Shown here: positions 8,212 through 17,492 of the stretch, piece after piece
Layout: every line of letters begins with the position of its first letter
Position numbering within the stretch: the stretch's first letter is position 1
Assembly (NCBI RefSeq): GCF_009601685.2
Contig: NZ_CP045701.2
Span: 4,650,001-4,714,000, forward strand
From: Pseudomonas brassicacearum
GTDB lineage: Bacteria > Pseudomonadota > Gammaproteobacteria > Pseudomonadales > Pseudomonadaceae
Direction: 5' to 3'
Length of the DNA: 64,000 nt
Notes under the pieces: model-generated
The model's input: the letters and a program-made list of their open reading frames with translations, nothing else
What the model was told of the DNA's origin: nothing
The model's database searches: none
Translations under genes and position numbers: made by a program

Positions 8212-10356
8212 TCAGAACAGTTCGTGGCGGGCGGCTTTCTCCAACAACAAGGCCGGCGGTGAGAAGCGCTCGCCGTATTGCTCGGCCAGATACTGGGCAC
8301 GACCGACAAAGTCCTGCAGGCCATATTGATTGATGAACTGCAGTGCACCGCCGGTCCAGGCGGCGAAGCCGATGCCGAAGATCGAACCAACGTTGGCGTC
8401 GGCCGTCGAGGTCAGCACCCCCTCCTCCATGCAGCGCACGGTTTCCAGGGCCTGGATGAACAGCAGGCGATCACGGATATCCCGCGGGGAGATCTGCCCG
8501 TCGGCTTTCTCGAAGCGGCTTTTGAGTTGCGGCCATAGGTACTTTTGCCCGGTGGTCGGGTATTCATAGAAACCGGCACCGGCGGCCTTGCCCGGCCGCT
8601 TGTATTCGTTGAGCAGCAAGTCAATCACGGCGAATGCCGGGTGCTCAATCGGCGTTTTCCCTTCTGCGCGCAGGTCCTTGGCGGTTTGCGCGCGGATATG
8701 GCTCATCAGGCTGAGGGAAACTTCGTCGGAGATCGCCAGCGGCCCGACCGGCATGCCGGCCTTGCGCGCTTCGGTCTCGATCATCGGCGCACTCACGCCC
8801 TCGCCGAGCATGGCGATGCCCTCGTTGGTAAAGGTGCCGAACACCCGCGACGTGAAGAAGCCGCGACTGTCGTTGACCACAATCGGCGTCTTGTTGATCT
8901 GCAGGACAAAGTCGAAACCCCGAGCCAGGGTCGCGTCACTGGCACGCGCGCCCTTGATGATCTCCACCAGGGGCATTTTCTCCACCGGGCTGAAGAAGTG
9001 CAGGCCGATGAACTTCGTCGGGTCCGGCACAGCCATGGCCAGGCCGGTGATGGGCAAGGTCGAGGTGTTGGAAGCGATCACCGCATCATCGCCCACCACG
9101 GCCTGGGCGGCAGCCGATACGCTGGCTTTCAGGGCGCGATCTTCAAACACCGCTTCGATGATCAGGTCGCAACCGGCCAGGTCTGCGTTGCTGTCGGTGG
9201 GGTGAATCCGCGCCAGCGTGGCTTCGCGCTGCTCGGCGGTGAGTTGACCGCGGGCGACCTTTTTATCCAGCAACGCCGCCGAACGGGCCTTGCCCTTCTC
9301 GGCTGCCGCCAGATCGACATCCTTGAGTACCACTGCGATGCCGGCCATGGCGCTGACATAGGCGATACCCGCCCCCATCATGCCCGCGCCGAGAACGCCG
9401 ACTTTTTTCGTCAGATAAGGCGTAAAACCCTGTGGGCGAGAACCACCGGCCTTGATCTCGTTGAGCTGGAACCAGAAGGTGCCGATCAGGTTCTTCGCCA
9501 CCTGGCCGGTGGTCAGTTCGGTGAAGTAGCGGGTTTCGATCAAGTGCGCGGTGTCGAAATCAACCTGGGCGCCCTCCACCGCTGCGCAGAGGATTTTCTC
9601 CGGCGCCGGTAGGCAACCCTGGGTCTTGTTGCACAGGATCGAAGGGGCGATGGCCAGCATTTGCGCAACTTTCGGGTCAGACGGCGTGCCGCCCGGCAGT
9701 CGATAACCCTTTGCATCCCAGGGCTGGATGACGCTGGGGTTGGCAAGAATCCAGGCCCGGGATTTGGCCAGCAGCTCGTCACGATCCTTCGCCAGCTCAT
9801 CGATCAAACCGGCCTGCAGCGCTTGTTGCGCGTTGATCTTCTTGCCCTCGAGCAGATACGGCAAGGCCTTTTCCAACCCGAGCAGACGCACCATCCGCAC
9901 CACCCCGCCACCGCCCGGCAACAGGCCGAGCGTGACTTCAGGCAAGCCGAGTTGCACCGATGGCAGATCCAAGGCCACGCGATGATGGCAGGCCAGGCAG
10001 ATCTCCCAACCACCGCCGAGGGCCGCGCCGTTGATGGCCGCCACCACGGGCTTGCCCAGGGTCTCCAAGGCTCGCAGTTGCGCTTTAAGCAGCAGGACCC
10101 TGTCGTAGAAAGCCTTGGCCTCGGGCTTGCCGACCTTGATCAATTCATTGAGGTCACCGCCGGCGAAGAAGGTGTGCTTGGCCGAGGTGATGATCACACC
10201 GGCAATCGAGTCCTTTTCAGCCTGCAAACGGGCGACGCAGGCGGCCATGGCCTCACGGTACACCGCGTTCATGGTATTGGCGCTCTGGCCCGGCAGGTCC
10301 AGGGTCAGGACGACGATCCGGTCCTGGCCGGTTTCGTAACGAATGGCATCGGTCAT
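8212..10356 (-). CDS. fadB: Bifunctional enoyl-CoA hydratase/3-hydroxyacyl-CoA dehydrogenase
   Basis: A 714-residue fusion. Residues 1-190 form a crotonase domain with AALGGGWE (E118) and the second catalytic Glu at E140. Residues about 315-500 form the NAD-binding dehydrogenase domain with GAGMMG (323-328) and the LHFFSPVEKM segment containing the catalytic His. Residues about 500-714 form the C-terminal dehydrogenase domains. It hydrates and oxidises acyl-CoA intermediates in beta-oxidation. It is downstream of a thiolase gene with a 26-base gap, so the pair forms a FadBA-like unit. The N-terminus differs from the main FadB and the gene could be a FadJ-type or secondary copy. The symbol is by function only. 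Confidence 0.85.
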   Translation of the reverse strand: MTDAIRYETGQDRIVVLTLDLPGQSANTMNAVYREAMAACVARLQAEKDSIAGVIITSAKHTFFAGGDLNELIKVGKPEAKAFYDRVLLLKAQLRALETLGKPVVAAINGAALGGGWEICLACHHRVALDLPSVQLGLPEVTLGLLPGGGGVVRMVRLLGLEKALPYLLEGKKINAQQALQAGLIDELAKDRDELLAKSRAWILANPSVIQPWDAKGYRLPGGTPSDPKVAQMLAIAPSILCNKTQGCLPAPEKILCAAVEGAQVDFDTAHLIETRYFTELTTGQVAKNLIGTFWFQLNEIKAGGSRPQGFTPYLTKKVGVLGAGMMGAGIAYVSAMAGIAVVLKDVDLAAAEKGKARSAALLDKKVARGQLTAEQREATLARIHPTDSNADLAGCDLIIEAVFEDRALKASVSAAAQAVVGDDAVIASNTSTLPITGLAMAVPDPTKFIGLHFFSPVEKMPLVEIIKGARASDATLARGFDFVLQINKTPIVVNDSRGFFTSRVFGTFTNEGIAMLGEGVSAPMIETEARKAGMPVGPLAISDEVSLSLMSHIRAQTAKDLRAEGKTPIEHPAFAVIDLLLNEYKRPGKAAGAGFYEYPTTGQKYLWPQLKSRFEKADGQISPRDIRDRLLFIQALETVRCMEEGVLTSTADANVGSIFGIGFAAWTGGALQFINQYGLQDFVGRAQYLAEQYGERFSPPALLLEKAARHELF

Positions 10357-10382
10357 GAAAAAGTGTTCCTTGAAGTCGGGGC

Positions 10383-11588
10383 TCAGAGGCGTTCAATGAC
10401 GGTGGCAATGCCCATGCCGCCGCCTACACAGAGGGTCGCCAGGCCATAACGCAGGCGCCGCACCTCCAATTCGTCGAGCAACGTGCCAAGGATTGCGCAC
10501 CCCGTGGCGCCCAAGGGATGGCCCATGGCGATGGAGCCACCGTTGACGTTGACCTTGGCGGGGTCGATGGCCATGTCCTTGATGAACTTGAGCACCACCG
10601 AGGCGAAGGCTTCGTTGACTTCGAACAGGTCGATGTCCTCCACCCGCAGCCCGGCCTTGGCCAGGGCCTTGCGGGTGGCCGGCGCCGGGCCGGTGAGCAT
10701 GATGGTCGGGTCGGTGCTGGTGACGGCGGTGGCGACGATCCGGGCCCGGGGTTGCAGGCCCATGGCGCGCCCCTTGGCTTCGGAACCGATCAACATCAAC
10801 GCCGCACCGTCGACGATGCCGGAACTGTTGCCCGGCGTGTGCACATGATGGATTCGTTCGACATGGCTGTAGACGCGCAGCGCCGTGCCATCGAAGCCCA
10901 TCTGGCCCATGGCTTCGAAACTCGGCTTGAGCTTGCCCAGGCCTTCGAGCGTGGAGTCGGCACGGATGAATTCGTCCTGGTCCAGCAGCACGATGCCATT
11001 CTGGTCCCGCACGGCGACCAGAGATTTATTGAACGCACCGTCGGCCCGGGCGCGTGCCGCTTTTTGTTGGGAGTGCAAAGCGTAGCCGTCGACGTCTTCG
11101 CGGCTGAAGCCTTCCAGGGTGGCGATCAGATCGGCGCCGATGCCCTGGGGAACGAAGTGACCGTGCAGGTTGGATTGCGGGTCCAGCGCCCACGCGCCGC
11201 CATCGCTGCCCATGGGCACCCGGGACATGGACTCGACGCCGCCGGCCACCACCAGGTCTTCGAACCCGGAACGCACTTTCATGGCCGCCAGGTTCACCGC
11301 TTCCAGGCCAGAGGCGCAAAACCGATTGAGTTGCACGCCCGCCACGCTGACATCCCAATTGGCTACCAGCGCCGCGGTCTTGGCGATATCAGCCCCCTGC
11401 TCGCCCACCGGGGTCACGCAACCGAGCACGATGTCATCGACCTGGCTGGTGTCCAGATCCATGCGCTGCTGCAAGGCGCTGAGCAGGCCACCCATCAGGT
11501 TCACCGGCTTGACGCTGTGCAAGGCGCCATCGGCCTTGCCCTTGCCACGGGGCGTGCGTAATGCGTCGAAAATCAAAGCTTGGGTCAT
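10383..11588 (-). CDS. Acetyl-CoA C-acyltransferase (thiolase)
   Basis: A 401-residue thiolase. The acylated cysteine is C91 in NRFCASG, the catalytic histidine is H357 in GHPLGATG, and the second cysteine is C387 in LCVGGG. It cleaves 3-ketoacyl-CoA or forms acetoacetyl-CoA. The start at 11588 ([13 protein letters not shown]) has GAGGA 4 bases upstream; the longer frame from 11654 lacks support. It is the first gene of a two-gene operon with the bifunctional FadB-like protein. Whether it prefers long or short chains cannot be read from the sequence. Confidence 0.9.
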   Translation of the reverse strand: MTQALIFDALRTPRGKGKADGALHSVKPVNLMGGLLSALQQRMDLDTSQVDDIVLGCVTPVGEQGADIAKTAALVANWDVSVAGVQLNRFCASGLEAVNLAAMKVRSGFEDLVVAGGVESMSRVPMGSDGGAWALDPQSNLHGHFVPQGIGADLIATLEGFSREDVDGYALHSQQKAARARADGAFNKSLVAVRDQNGIVLLDQDEFIRADSTLEGLGKLKPSFEAMGQMGFDGTALRVYSHVERIHHVHTPGNSSGIVDGAALMLIGSEAKGRAMGLQPRARIVATAVTSTDPTIMLTGPAPATRKALAKAGLRVEDIDLFEVNEAFASVVLKFIKDMAIDPAKVNVNGGSIAMGHPLGATGCAILGTLLDELEVRRLRYGLATLCVGGGMGIATVIERL

Positions 11589-11975
11589 GACGTCCTCGAA
11601 ACCACGGGGATAATGCGATGCCTCCAACCATAAGCCCAGCGGCGCTGGATTCAATGACCACAGCGCTCAATGGCGTTGACGGCCATGCTCAGACGAACGG
11701 TAGCGAGCTATCGGGTTAACCGATTCAGGAGGGCAAGCTGTCTAGCAAAAGGGCCGGCAGGAAGGTGGCAATAGGCCTCATACCTTTTTTAGAGCCGCCC
11801 TCACCGAGCTGATATGAATTGGATCTAAGCCAAGGCGGCCGCGGCCCCTAATGTAATCCTTGTACAAGAAAGTCGTCGGGTTTTGCCGAGGCGCTTGTCA
11901 AACAGGAAGTGCAACGCCAGCCGCCATGGATATGCAGGCTGGCTTTTAGGAAATAACAATAAAGGCGGGTCAGCC
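11589..11975. other. Intergenic region upstream of the thiolase operon
   Basis: About 390 bases without a convincing gene. The only clear structure is a 10-bp palindrome CTTGTACAAG at 11859-11868. It may hold the promoter of the leftward thiolase operon and of the small membrane protein gene to the right. Confidence 0.4.
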
Positions 11976-12071
11976 ATGTTCAAACATTCGAAAGTTCGCC
12001 AAGCCGGACTCATTCTCTTTGCCACGACGCTGCTGTTGATTTTGCCGAATATCACCAAGGTGATTGGCTGA
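11976..12071 (+). CDS. Small single-pass membrane protein, 31 residues
   Basis: The ATG at 11976 has AAAGG about 10 bases upstream. The product starts MFKHSKVRQAG and continues as one hydrophobic helix (LILFATTLLLILP) ending NITKVIG. The basic N-terminus followed by a single helix predicts an inner-membrane protein with the N-terminus inside. The clean ribosome site and the strongly biased composition support a real gene. Function is unknown. It precedes the cytochrome gene by about 125 bases on the same strand. Confidence 0.6.
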   Translation: MFKHSKVRQAGLILFATTLLLILPNITKVIG

Positions 12072-12196
12072 ATCCTGCGCGAGGGCATCTGCATCATTCG
12101 TTAGTTGTGTCGCCAAAAAATGTGACGGGTTCTCTGTTCGAGCCGCGATGGCTGTGCCAACCTTTGCGGCACCTCTCGACATGGAAGGCGAACGAC

Positions 12197-13009
12197 TTGA
12201 AAGCTCTTATTGTGTTCGGGGCGTTGCTGCTCAGCACGCCCCTTTACGCCGCGCAACTGGTGCTGGAGTTGGGCGTGGGCACGCGCACCTGGCAAACCGA
12301 AGAACTGCTCAAACACCCGGACGCTCAAACGGTCCAGATCGCTGATGACGTTTCCTACAAGAAACCGATGAGCTATCGAGCCGTGCCGCTGGCGGCACTA
12401 TTGACGGGCGTCCAAGCGGACGACCATCTGCAAGCCGTTGCCCTGGACGGCTTCGCTGCCGAAATGCCTGCGGCGCCGTTACTCAACAAGAATGGGGCCC
12501 GGGCCTGGCTGGCGATCGAGGACCCGGCCAAGCCCTGGCCGCCGCTGGGGGAAGGCAAGCACAGTGCCGGGCCTTTCTACCTGGTGTGGACCGATCCGCA
12601 GGCTGGCCACATCAGCCCGGAGCAATGGCCCTACGCCGTGGCGACCATCAAGCGCCTGTCAGCCGTGGCCGAGCGCTTTCCGGCCCTGCTGCCGGCGTCC
12701 AACCTGGCCAAGGACGACCCGGTCAATAAAGGTTTCGAGCTGTTCCAGAAAAACTGCCTGGCGTGCCACCGGCTCAATGGCGCAGGCGACGCGCAGTTCG
12801 GCCCAGACTTGAACATCCCCTTCAACCCGACCGAATACTTCTCCGGGGATTTCCTCAAGCGCTACATTCGCGACCCGCAAGCGCTGCGTCGCTGGCCCCA
12901 GGGCAAGATGCCCGGGTTCTCGGCTGCGGTGCTGCCGGACTCGGAGCTGGATTTGCTGGTGGGTTATCTGAAGCATATGGCGGGACGCAAGCAGCCATTG
13001 GCCCCGTGA
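12197..13009 (+). CDS. Periplasmic c-type cytochrome with N-terminal molybdopterin-oxidoreductase-like domain
   Basis: About 270 residues when started at TTG 12197, which has GGAAGG about 9 bases upstream and gives a clean signal peptide MKALIVFGALLLS ending YAA. Upstream in-frame ATGs would bury that peptide. Residues about 20-160 resemble the small molybdopterin-oxidoreductase-like domain found beside cytochromes. Residues 175-265 are a class I cytochrome c with the haem site CLACH (C187, C190, H191) and a probable distal Met at M238 in GKMPGF. It would carry electrons in the periplasm; its partner is not in the window. Confidence 0.75.
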   Translation: MKALIVFGALLLSTPLYAAQLVLELGVGTRTWQTEELLKHPDAQTVQIADDVSYKKPMSYRAVPLAALLTGVQADDHLQAVALDGFAAEMPAAPLLNKNGARAWLAIEDPAKPWPPLGEGKHSAGPFYLVWTDPQAGHISPEQWPYAVATIKRLSAVAERFPALLPASNLAKDDPVNKGFELFQKNCLACHRLNGAGDAQFGPDLNIPFNPTEYFSGDFLKRYIRDPQALRRWPQGKMPGFSAAVLPDSELDLLVGYLKHMAGRKQPLAP

Positions 13010-13018
13010 GATTGCTTT

Positions 13019-13156
13019 TTTTGTGGCGAGGGGATTTATCCCCGCTGGGGCGCGAAGCGGCCCTGAACCCAGACTCCTCAGTGTGCCAGACGGATTGAGT
13101 TGTCTGTTTTGGGGCTGCTTTGCAGCCCAGCGGGGATAAATCCCCTCGCCACAAAA
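13019..13156. repeat. Perfect 31-bp inverted REP pair (GGGGATTTATCCCC family)
   Basis: 13019-13049 and 13126-13156 are perfect reverse complements, starting TTTTGTGGCGAGGGGATTTA. The family differs in sequence from the GAGCAAGCTC REPs elsewhere in the window. Confidence 0.9.
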
Positions 13157-13195
13157 GCTCCCCCGTTGAAGGGTTATCAGGCCCCCGTCGGTAAT

Positions 13196-13300
13196 TCACC
13201 CATGTACCGCGTGGGCACTGGCTCGCGCGGCGCCGAGGCAGTTGTAGATACTGGCCGGGTTGGCCGCTTCCCGGGCAAAGAAATGCAGCAGGCGCTCGGA
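13196..13300 (-). pseudogene. Remnant of an alpha-E (DUF403) protein gene
   Basis: A minus-strand frame ends with about 34 codons that read as a piece of an alpha-E domain protein: ERLLHFFAREAANPASIYN, then CLGAARASAHAVHG and a stop. Intact proteins of this family have a matching internal segment (NP[AS]SI...C..AAR.NA..VR) followed by some 200 more residues. Nothing recognisable as the rest lies on either side, where REP elements sit (13126-13156 and 13326-13356). I read this as a decayed gene fragment. Confidence 0.55.
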
Positions 13301-13325
13301 AACAGCAGGTCGGCTGCGCACCGCC

Positions 13326-13356
13326 ATCTTCGCAAGCAAGCCCGCTCCCACACAGG
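13326..13356. repeat. Single REP element
   Basis: TTCGCAAGCAAGCCCGCTCC followed by CACACAGG is one copy of the common REP core, next to the DUF403 remnant. Confidence 0.6.
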
Positions 13357-13436
13357 ATTGCCAATGGTGGTGTGGCTCGCACATGAAAACGGCCGACACA
13401 AAGGTCAGCCGTTGCTGTGGTGGCGGTGAGTGACTG

Positions 13437-13778
13437 TCAGGCCTGCAGGCGCCGGATCTCTTGCTTGACACCCCAGCCCTCGATCACACCACCCAGGGGT
13501 TCAACGACTGCCTCGAAGTCTTGCTCGAAGTCACCAATGTCGTCGTAAGTGGCGTACATCACCCGGCTCAGTTCCAATGACCAAGCGCCGTCGTCCCGTG
13601 CACTGATCTGCGCGTTCAACGATTCTCCCCGAAAATGACCTGCCGCCCTGCGCGCCCGCTCCTCGTCCGGGAAAATGGCGTAGAACTCAATGGGATGGAA
13701 TCGGGAAAAATCGAAACCGCCTTCTTTCATGCGGCGCAATACGCTGGTGCTGATGTCTTCTTGATAGGCTGTGCTCAT
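13437..13778 (-). CDS. rraB: RraB-family regulator of RNase E
   Basis: A 113-residue acidic protein matching the RraB/DUF1260 family. The N-terminal helix carries MSTAYQEDISTSVLRRM, followed by FHPIEFYAIFPDEERARRAA, and the conserved C-terminal block contains MYATYDDIGDFEQDFEAVV and the GGVIEGWGVK end. RraB proteins bind RNase E and modulate its activity. The start at 13778 has AGGAGG 7 bases upstream. RNase E itself is encoded at 57963-61148 in this window. Assignment is by family resemblance; the symbol is provisional. Confidence 0.75.
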   Translation of the reverse strand: MSTAYQEDISTSVLRRMKEGGFDFSRFHPIEFYAIFPDEERARRAAGHFRGESLNAQISARDDGAWSLELSRVMYATYDDIGDFEQDFEAVVEPLGGVIEGWGVKQEIRRLQA

Positions 13779-13979
13779 GAAACGTCCTCCTGAAACCAAT
13801 GGATAGACTTTCCGTCTTCCCGTGCATGAAGCCCTCAGGCTGCAAGCGGTACGGCATCAAATAACCGTCGGGACACAAGCATGTAGCTGACAAGACCGGA
13901 CCTTGGCGATCCTTTCGCTGATCTCAATTGCAGAGTAGCCGCAAGTGGCAGCCACTGCCAAGCGAGACCAGGCAGCGTT

Positions 13980-14216
13980 TCATGAAATCGGTGTAATGCT
14001 GAGAATTTCAATGCTGTTTTGGGACTTGAGATTCTTGACAGTCGGGTCCTCGGTGCGATTTTCCAAGTCGTTGAGATCCAGTCGCTTGAGCACTGGAAGC
14101 AATCTTTCGCGAATCAATTGGGCGGCCTGCTCCATGGTGGGCTCCCGGTCATGGTCGAACTGCTCGACGGTGGTTTCACCGTGATCGTCGATGAAAGTGA
14201 TTTCCCACTTTTGCAT
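13980..14216 (-). CDS. Hypothetical protein, 78 residues
   Basis: Starting at 14216, with AAGGAGA 6 bases upstream, the frame encodes MQKWEITFIDDHGETTVEQF and a helical segment rich in charged residues (QAAQLIRERLLPVLKRLDLND). There is no signal peptide, membrane helix or known motif. The strong ribosome site and normal codon use support a real gene. It lies between rraB and the START-domain gene on the same strand, separated from the latter by a terminator. Function is unknown. Confidence 0.65.
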   Translation of the reverse strand: MQKWEITFIDDHGETTVEQFDHDREPTMEQAAQLIRERLLPVLKRLDLNDLENRTEDPTVKNLKSQNSIEILSITPIS

Positions 14217-14314
14217 CAGTGTCTCCTTGATCAATTCAGGGGCTGGCTTACCTTTATCTCGACATTGGTGGCCGGTCGATCGTTCCGCCGGGTGTCTGGA
14301 CGGCAGACATGAAA

Positions 14315-14336
14315 AGACCGCCTCTGGGGCGGTCTC
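14315..14336 (-). terminator. Terminator after the START-domain gene
   Basis: In minus orientation the stem GACCGCC / GGCGGTC is followed by TTTTC, about 20 bases after the stop codon. Confidence 0.75.
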
Positions 14337-14357
14337 TTGCAGTGCAGCCGTGGCCGA

Positions 14358-14966
14358 TCACTTTTCGGCGCGTTCCCTCAAGGCTTTCAAGGTGTTGAAC
14401 GGCGCATCCACCACGAACTTGTTCGCCAGCCAGGACGGTACGTCACCCCCTGGTTCGGTGTGGACCTGATAGATCACCTCGACCTGGTCGGCGCCCTTTG
14501 GCGTGAACTTCCAGAAACCGTCGACCTGGGTCACCCGCACGAAACCTTTCTCCTCGGGGAGGTATTTCGGCACGCCCTTGAGCTTGCGGGTCAGGCTGCC
14601 GTCGGCGCCCTCCTCGGTGGTGACTTCCAGCACCGAGTCCCGGGACGTCACCGGCCATGGTGTGTTGAATTGAGTGTAGGTCCAGCTCTGATTGCCCTCG
14701 TGCTTGAGCAGTTTCTGGCTCTTGCATTCATGAATCCAGGCGCAGGCACCGGGAACGTCTTCCTGCAGGGCCCGCAGCTTGGCCATGGTGGTCTTCATCA
14801 CCGTCACGCCGCGGTAGGCCTTGTATTTGGAGCCCGCCACTTCACTGAGGGAGACCTTGATACCGTCCTTCTCCTTGGCAACCTGCCAGTCCTCTGCCTG
14901 AGCGGTGGCCGTTGCCAGCAACACGGTCAACCCACACAACACAGCCATACGATGCAGCGAACCCAT
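14358..14966 (-). CDS. Exported START-domain lipid-binding protein
   Basis: A 202-residue protein. Residues 1-24 form a signal peptide (MAVLCGLTVLLATATAQA). The remainder fits the START/polyketide cyclase fold: EDWQVAKEKDGIKV at the start, CAWIHECKSQKLL, WPVTSRDSVLEV in the middle and a final long helix (WLANKFVVDAPFNTLKALRE). START domains hold a lipid in a hydrophobic cavity. Periplasmic bacterial versions are common in pseudomonads but uncharacterised. The gene is monocistronic with its own terminator. Confidence 0.8.
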   Translation of the reverse strand: MGSLHRMAVLCGLTVLLATATAQAEDWQVAKEKDGIKVSLSEVAGSKYKAYRGVTVMKTTMAKLRALQEDVPGACAWIHECKSQKLLKHEGNQSWTYTQFNTPWPVTSRDSVLEVTTEEGADGSLTRKLKGVPKYLPEEKGFVRVTQVDGFWKFTPKGADQVEVIYQVHTEPGGDVPSWLANKFVVDAPFNTLKALRERAEK

Positions 14967-15019
14967 AGTTCTTTTCCTTATTGTCCAAGTTCGTTCGGTT
15001 AGATCCGTTCATTGACTCA

Positions 15020-15274
15020 TTACGCTGCCGTGATTTGTTCCCACCAACCGATCAGCCGGATGGCCTCTTCACTGCTGCTGCCGCACACCTCGATGTCGGC
15101 TTCGAACGCCGAGCACACTGCCGGACGTTCCGGCTGGCCGAAGATCCGGCACAGGTTATCGACCGACAATTGCGCGCAACGTTCTCCCGCCGGCTTGCCT
15201 TGGGGCATGCCAGGGATAGGTGAGCTGATGGAAGGGGCGATGCAACAGGCGCCACAGCCTTCACGGCATTTCAT
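15020..15274 (-). CDS. YkgJ-family cysteine-cluster protein
   Basis: An 84-residue protein of the CxxxCxxCC family: MKCREGCGACC places C3, C7, C10 and C11 at the N-terminus, with further cysteines near C33, C42, C54 and C64. The YkgJ family has been proposed to bind a metal, zinc or an iron-sulfur cluster. GAGGATG lies upstream of the ATG. The gene is alone between the START-domain gene and a Lys-rich exported protein gene. Confidence 0.8.
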   Translation of the reverse strand: MKCREGCGACCIAPSISSPIPGMPQGKPAGERCAQLSVDNLCRIFGQPERPAVCSAFEADIEVCGSSSEEAIRLIGWWEQITAA

Positions 15275-15423
15275 GACGACAACATCCTCACGACAGGTAA
15301 TGGTTGGTAACAGAACACAGAGTAACGGCTAAAACACTCGTTTTAAATTACCGTCTGCGTGTTTTTTTTGCCCACGGCGAGATGACCGAAGGGTCAGCGA
15401 CGAGCGACAGGCCTGTCGAAGGT

Positions 15424-15933
15424 TTATTGCTTGAATTCGAAATCCAGCGCCGCGCCTTCCACCTCATAGCGCTCCTGGTTGCGCAGCGGCAGTTGCATTT
15501 CATTGCTCAACAAACGGCCATTGAGCTGAAACGGCCCGGGTTTCTCGCCGAACATCGACGGCAAGAGGGGCTCACGCTTGGACTGCACCACCTTACCCGG
15601 TGGCTGCAGTTTCTCGACCATCTCACGGGGCAGGCTCAGGTCCAGCTTGGCCGGCGGCAATGGGGTCTTGGCGACCTCGCGGGCGGATTTGCTCTTGGAA
15701 GCGATGGGCGCGCGCTTTTTCTTCGCGGGAGCTGCCTTTTTAGTGGAAGGCTTCTTGGCCACTGCCGTTTTTTTCGACGTATCTTTCGTGGCACTGGCAG
15801 CCGGTTTTTCCTGCGCTGGCGTTGCCGCGACCACGCCTCCCATGTGGAAGGCGCTCAACAGGCCGATCAAAACCCAGGCAGCAGGAACAATGGCTTTCAT
15901 AGACACAACGGCACTGACGACAGGGACCCCCAT
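15424..15933 (-). CDS. Exported Lys/Ala-rich hypothetical protein
   Basis: About 169 residues. After a hydrophobic segment (AIVPAAWVLIGLLSAFHMGG) comes a low-complexity Lys-Ala-Pro-Ser region (KKTAVAKKPSTKKAAPAKKK), then a compact C-terminal part (LPREMVEKLQPPG ... MFGEKPGPFQLNGRLLSNE). The basic region resembles histone-like tails and explains why such proteins are sometimes mislabelled as initiation factor IF-2. The start at 15933 is favoured by an AGG 6 bases upstream; a second ATG at 15900 gives a neater signal peptide but has no ribosome site. Function is unknown. Confidence 0.65.
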   Translation of the reverse strand: MGVPVVSAVVSMKAIVPAAWVLIGLLSAFHMGGVVAATPAQEKPAASATKDTSKKTAVAKKPSTKKAAPAKKKRAPIASKSKSAREVAKTPLPPAKLDLSLPREMVEKLQPPGKVVQSKREPLLPSMFGEKPGPFQLNGRLLSNEMQLPLRNQERYEVEGAALDFEFKQ

Positions 15934-15985
15934 GCTCGCCTGATAATGAGACGCTGACAAGCACATCGAGCCAAGCCGCTGACGT

Positions 15986-17428
15986 CTAAAGAAATCCGTT
16001 GGCCGTCTCTTGGCACAATTGAGTGGCCAACAGCCCCAGCGTCATCAAGGCCCGCTCCGCCTCACGGTTCCAGGGTGTGCCGCAGTTCAAGCGAATGCAG
16101 TGGTTGAACTGCTCGGTGTTACTGAAAATCAGCCCTGGCGCGATACTGATGCCTTGTTGCAACGCCCGCACATGCAACTCCTGGGTATTGACCCGCCCCG
16201 GCAGGCTGACCCACAGGATGAAACCTCCGGTGGGACGGCTCATCTGCGTGCCTTCGGGGAAGTACTGTTGCACCGCCAGTTGGAAGGCGCTGAGGTTCTT
16301 GCGGTACTCCTGGCGGATATAGCGCAAGTGCCGGTCATAGCCGCCATTTTCCAGATACGCGGCAATGCCCATCTGCGTGACGCTGCAGGCCGAGTGCGTG
16401 CTGAAGGTCTGGAGCCGCTGGATTTCCTGCTGGAATTTGCCCGCGATCATCCAGCCGATGCGCACACCTGGCGACAACGTCTTGGAAAAACTCGAACAGT
16501 AGATGACCCGGTCCAGTCGGTCGTAGGCCTTGAGGGCCTTGGTGCGCCCCTGTTCGAACATCAACTCGCCATAGATATCGTCCTCGACGATCTGGATATC
16601 GAAGTCCGACGCCAGGCGCAGCAGTTGCTTTTGCCGCTCTTCGGGCATGGTTCCGCCCAGAGGATTGCTCAGGCGCGTGGTCAGCACCAGCGCTTTGATC
16701 GACCACTGGTTGGCCGCCAGCTGCAAGGCCTCCAGGCTCATGCCGGTGACCGGGTCGCTGGGGATCTCGATGACCTTGAGGCCCAACAGATCCGCCAGTT
16801 GCAGCAAGCCGTAATAGGTCGGCGATTCAGCGGCGATCAAGTCCCCCGGCCGCGTCAGCACTCGCAAGGACATTTGCAGCGCATCGACACAGCCGTGGGT
16901 GATCACCACCTCGGAAGGGTCCACCACGACACCGGCATCGCGCATGCGAATCGCCACTTGGCGGCGCAACGGCTCGAAGCCCGGGCTGAACATGTAGCTG
17001 AACGCCCGCGGGCTGTGGAAACGCGTGACCTTGGCCAACTGCTGATGCAGGGCCCGGACAGGCAGATAGTCGACGCTCGGCACCGCCGCGCCCAAGGGAA
17101 ACACCCCTTCGCGGCGCGACTCGACCAAAACTTGCTGGATGATGCTGCTGCGCGTCACCAGCCCTGGACGCTCTACCCGGGCAATGTCTGGCGTCGGCGC
17201 CGTCAGGGCGGGCGTCTGGTGCACGTAGTAGCCCGACTGCGGCCGTGCGCGAATCAGCCCCTGATCTTCAAGGTTGGCGTAGGCCTGCAACACCGTGGCA
17301 TGGCTGACATTGAGCTGCGAGCTCATCTTGCGCACCGAAGGCACGCGTTCACCGGGCTGATACACACCGCGCCGGATGTCTTCAGCCAGCTGTTGAGCAA
17401 TACGTTGATAGAGCAGAAGGTTGGTCAT
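15986..17428 (-). CDS. MocR-type (GntR HTH + aminotransferase) regulator
   Basis: A 480-residue fusion. Residues 1-75 form a GntR winged helix (SVRKMSSQLNVSHATVLQAY). Residues about 105-470 form a fold-type I aminotransferase domain with PLP-binding K316 in SSFSKTLSPG, D283 in VEDD and NPLG at 255-258. MocR proteins use bound PLP as an effector site and usually control vitamin B6 or amino-acid genes. No obvious target gene is adjacent: the divergent side has only the OmpA lipoprotein operon terminator. Repeated ACTGTAC motifs upstream suggest autoregulation. Confidence 0.88.
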   Translation of the reverse strand: MTNLLLYQRIAQQLAEDIRRGVYQPGERVPSVRKMSSQLNVSHATVLQAYANLEDQGLIRARPQSGYYVHQTPALTAPTPDIARVERPGLVTRSSIIQQVLVESRREGVFPLGAAVPSVDYLPVRALHQQLAKVTRFHSPRAFSYMFSPGFEPLRRQVAIRMRDAGVVVDPSEVVITHGCVDALQMSLRVLTRPGDLIAAESPTYYGLLQLADLLGLKVIEIPSDPVTGMSLEALQLAANQWSIKALVLTTRLSNPLGGTMPEERQKQLLRLASDFDIQIVEDDIYGELMFEQGRTKALKAYDRLDRVIYCSSFSKTLSPGVRIGWMIAGKFQQEIQRLQTFSTHSACSVTQMGIAAYLENGGYDRHLRYIRQEYRKNLSAFQLAVQQYFPEGTQMSRPTGGFILWVSLPGRVNTQELHVRALQQGISIAPGLIFSNTEQFNHCIRLNCGTPWNREAERALMTLGLLATQLCQETANGFL

Positions 17429-17492
17429 GACGCAGCACTCGATTTCACGGGCATTTTATTCTTGTCGGAAACGATACCGGAACAGTTTAGAA

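Noticed and set aside
8545..9612. 355-codon frame antisense to the FadB-like gene
   Set aside because: It fully overlaps a gene with clear catalytic motifs and shows no recognisable domain.
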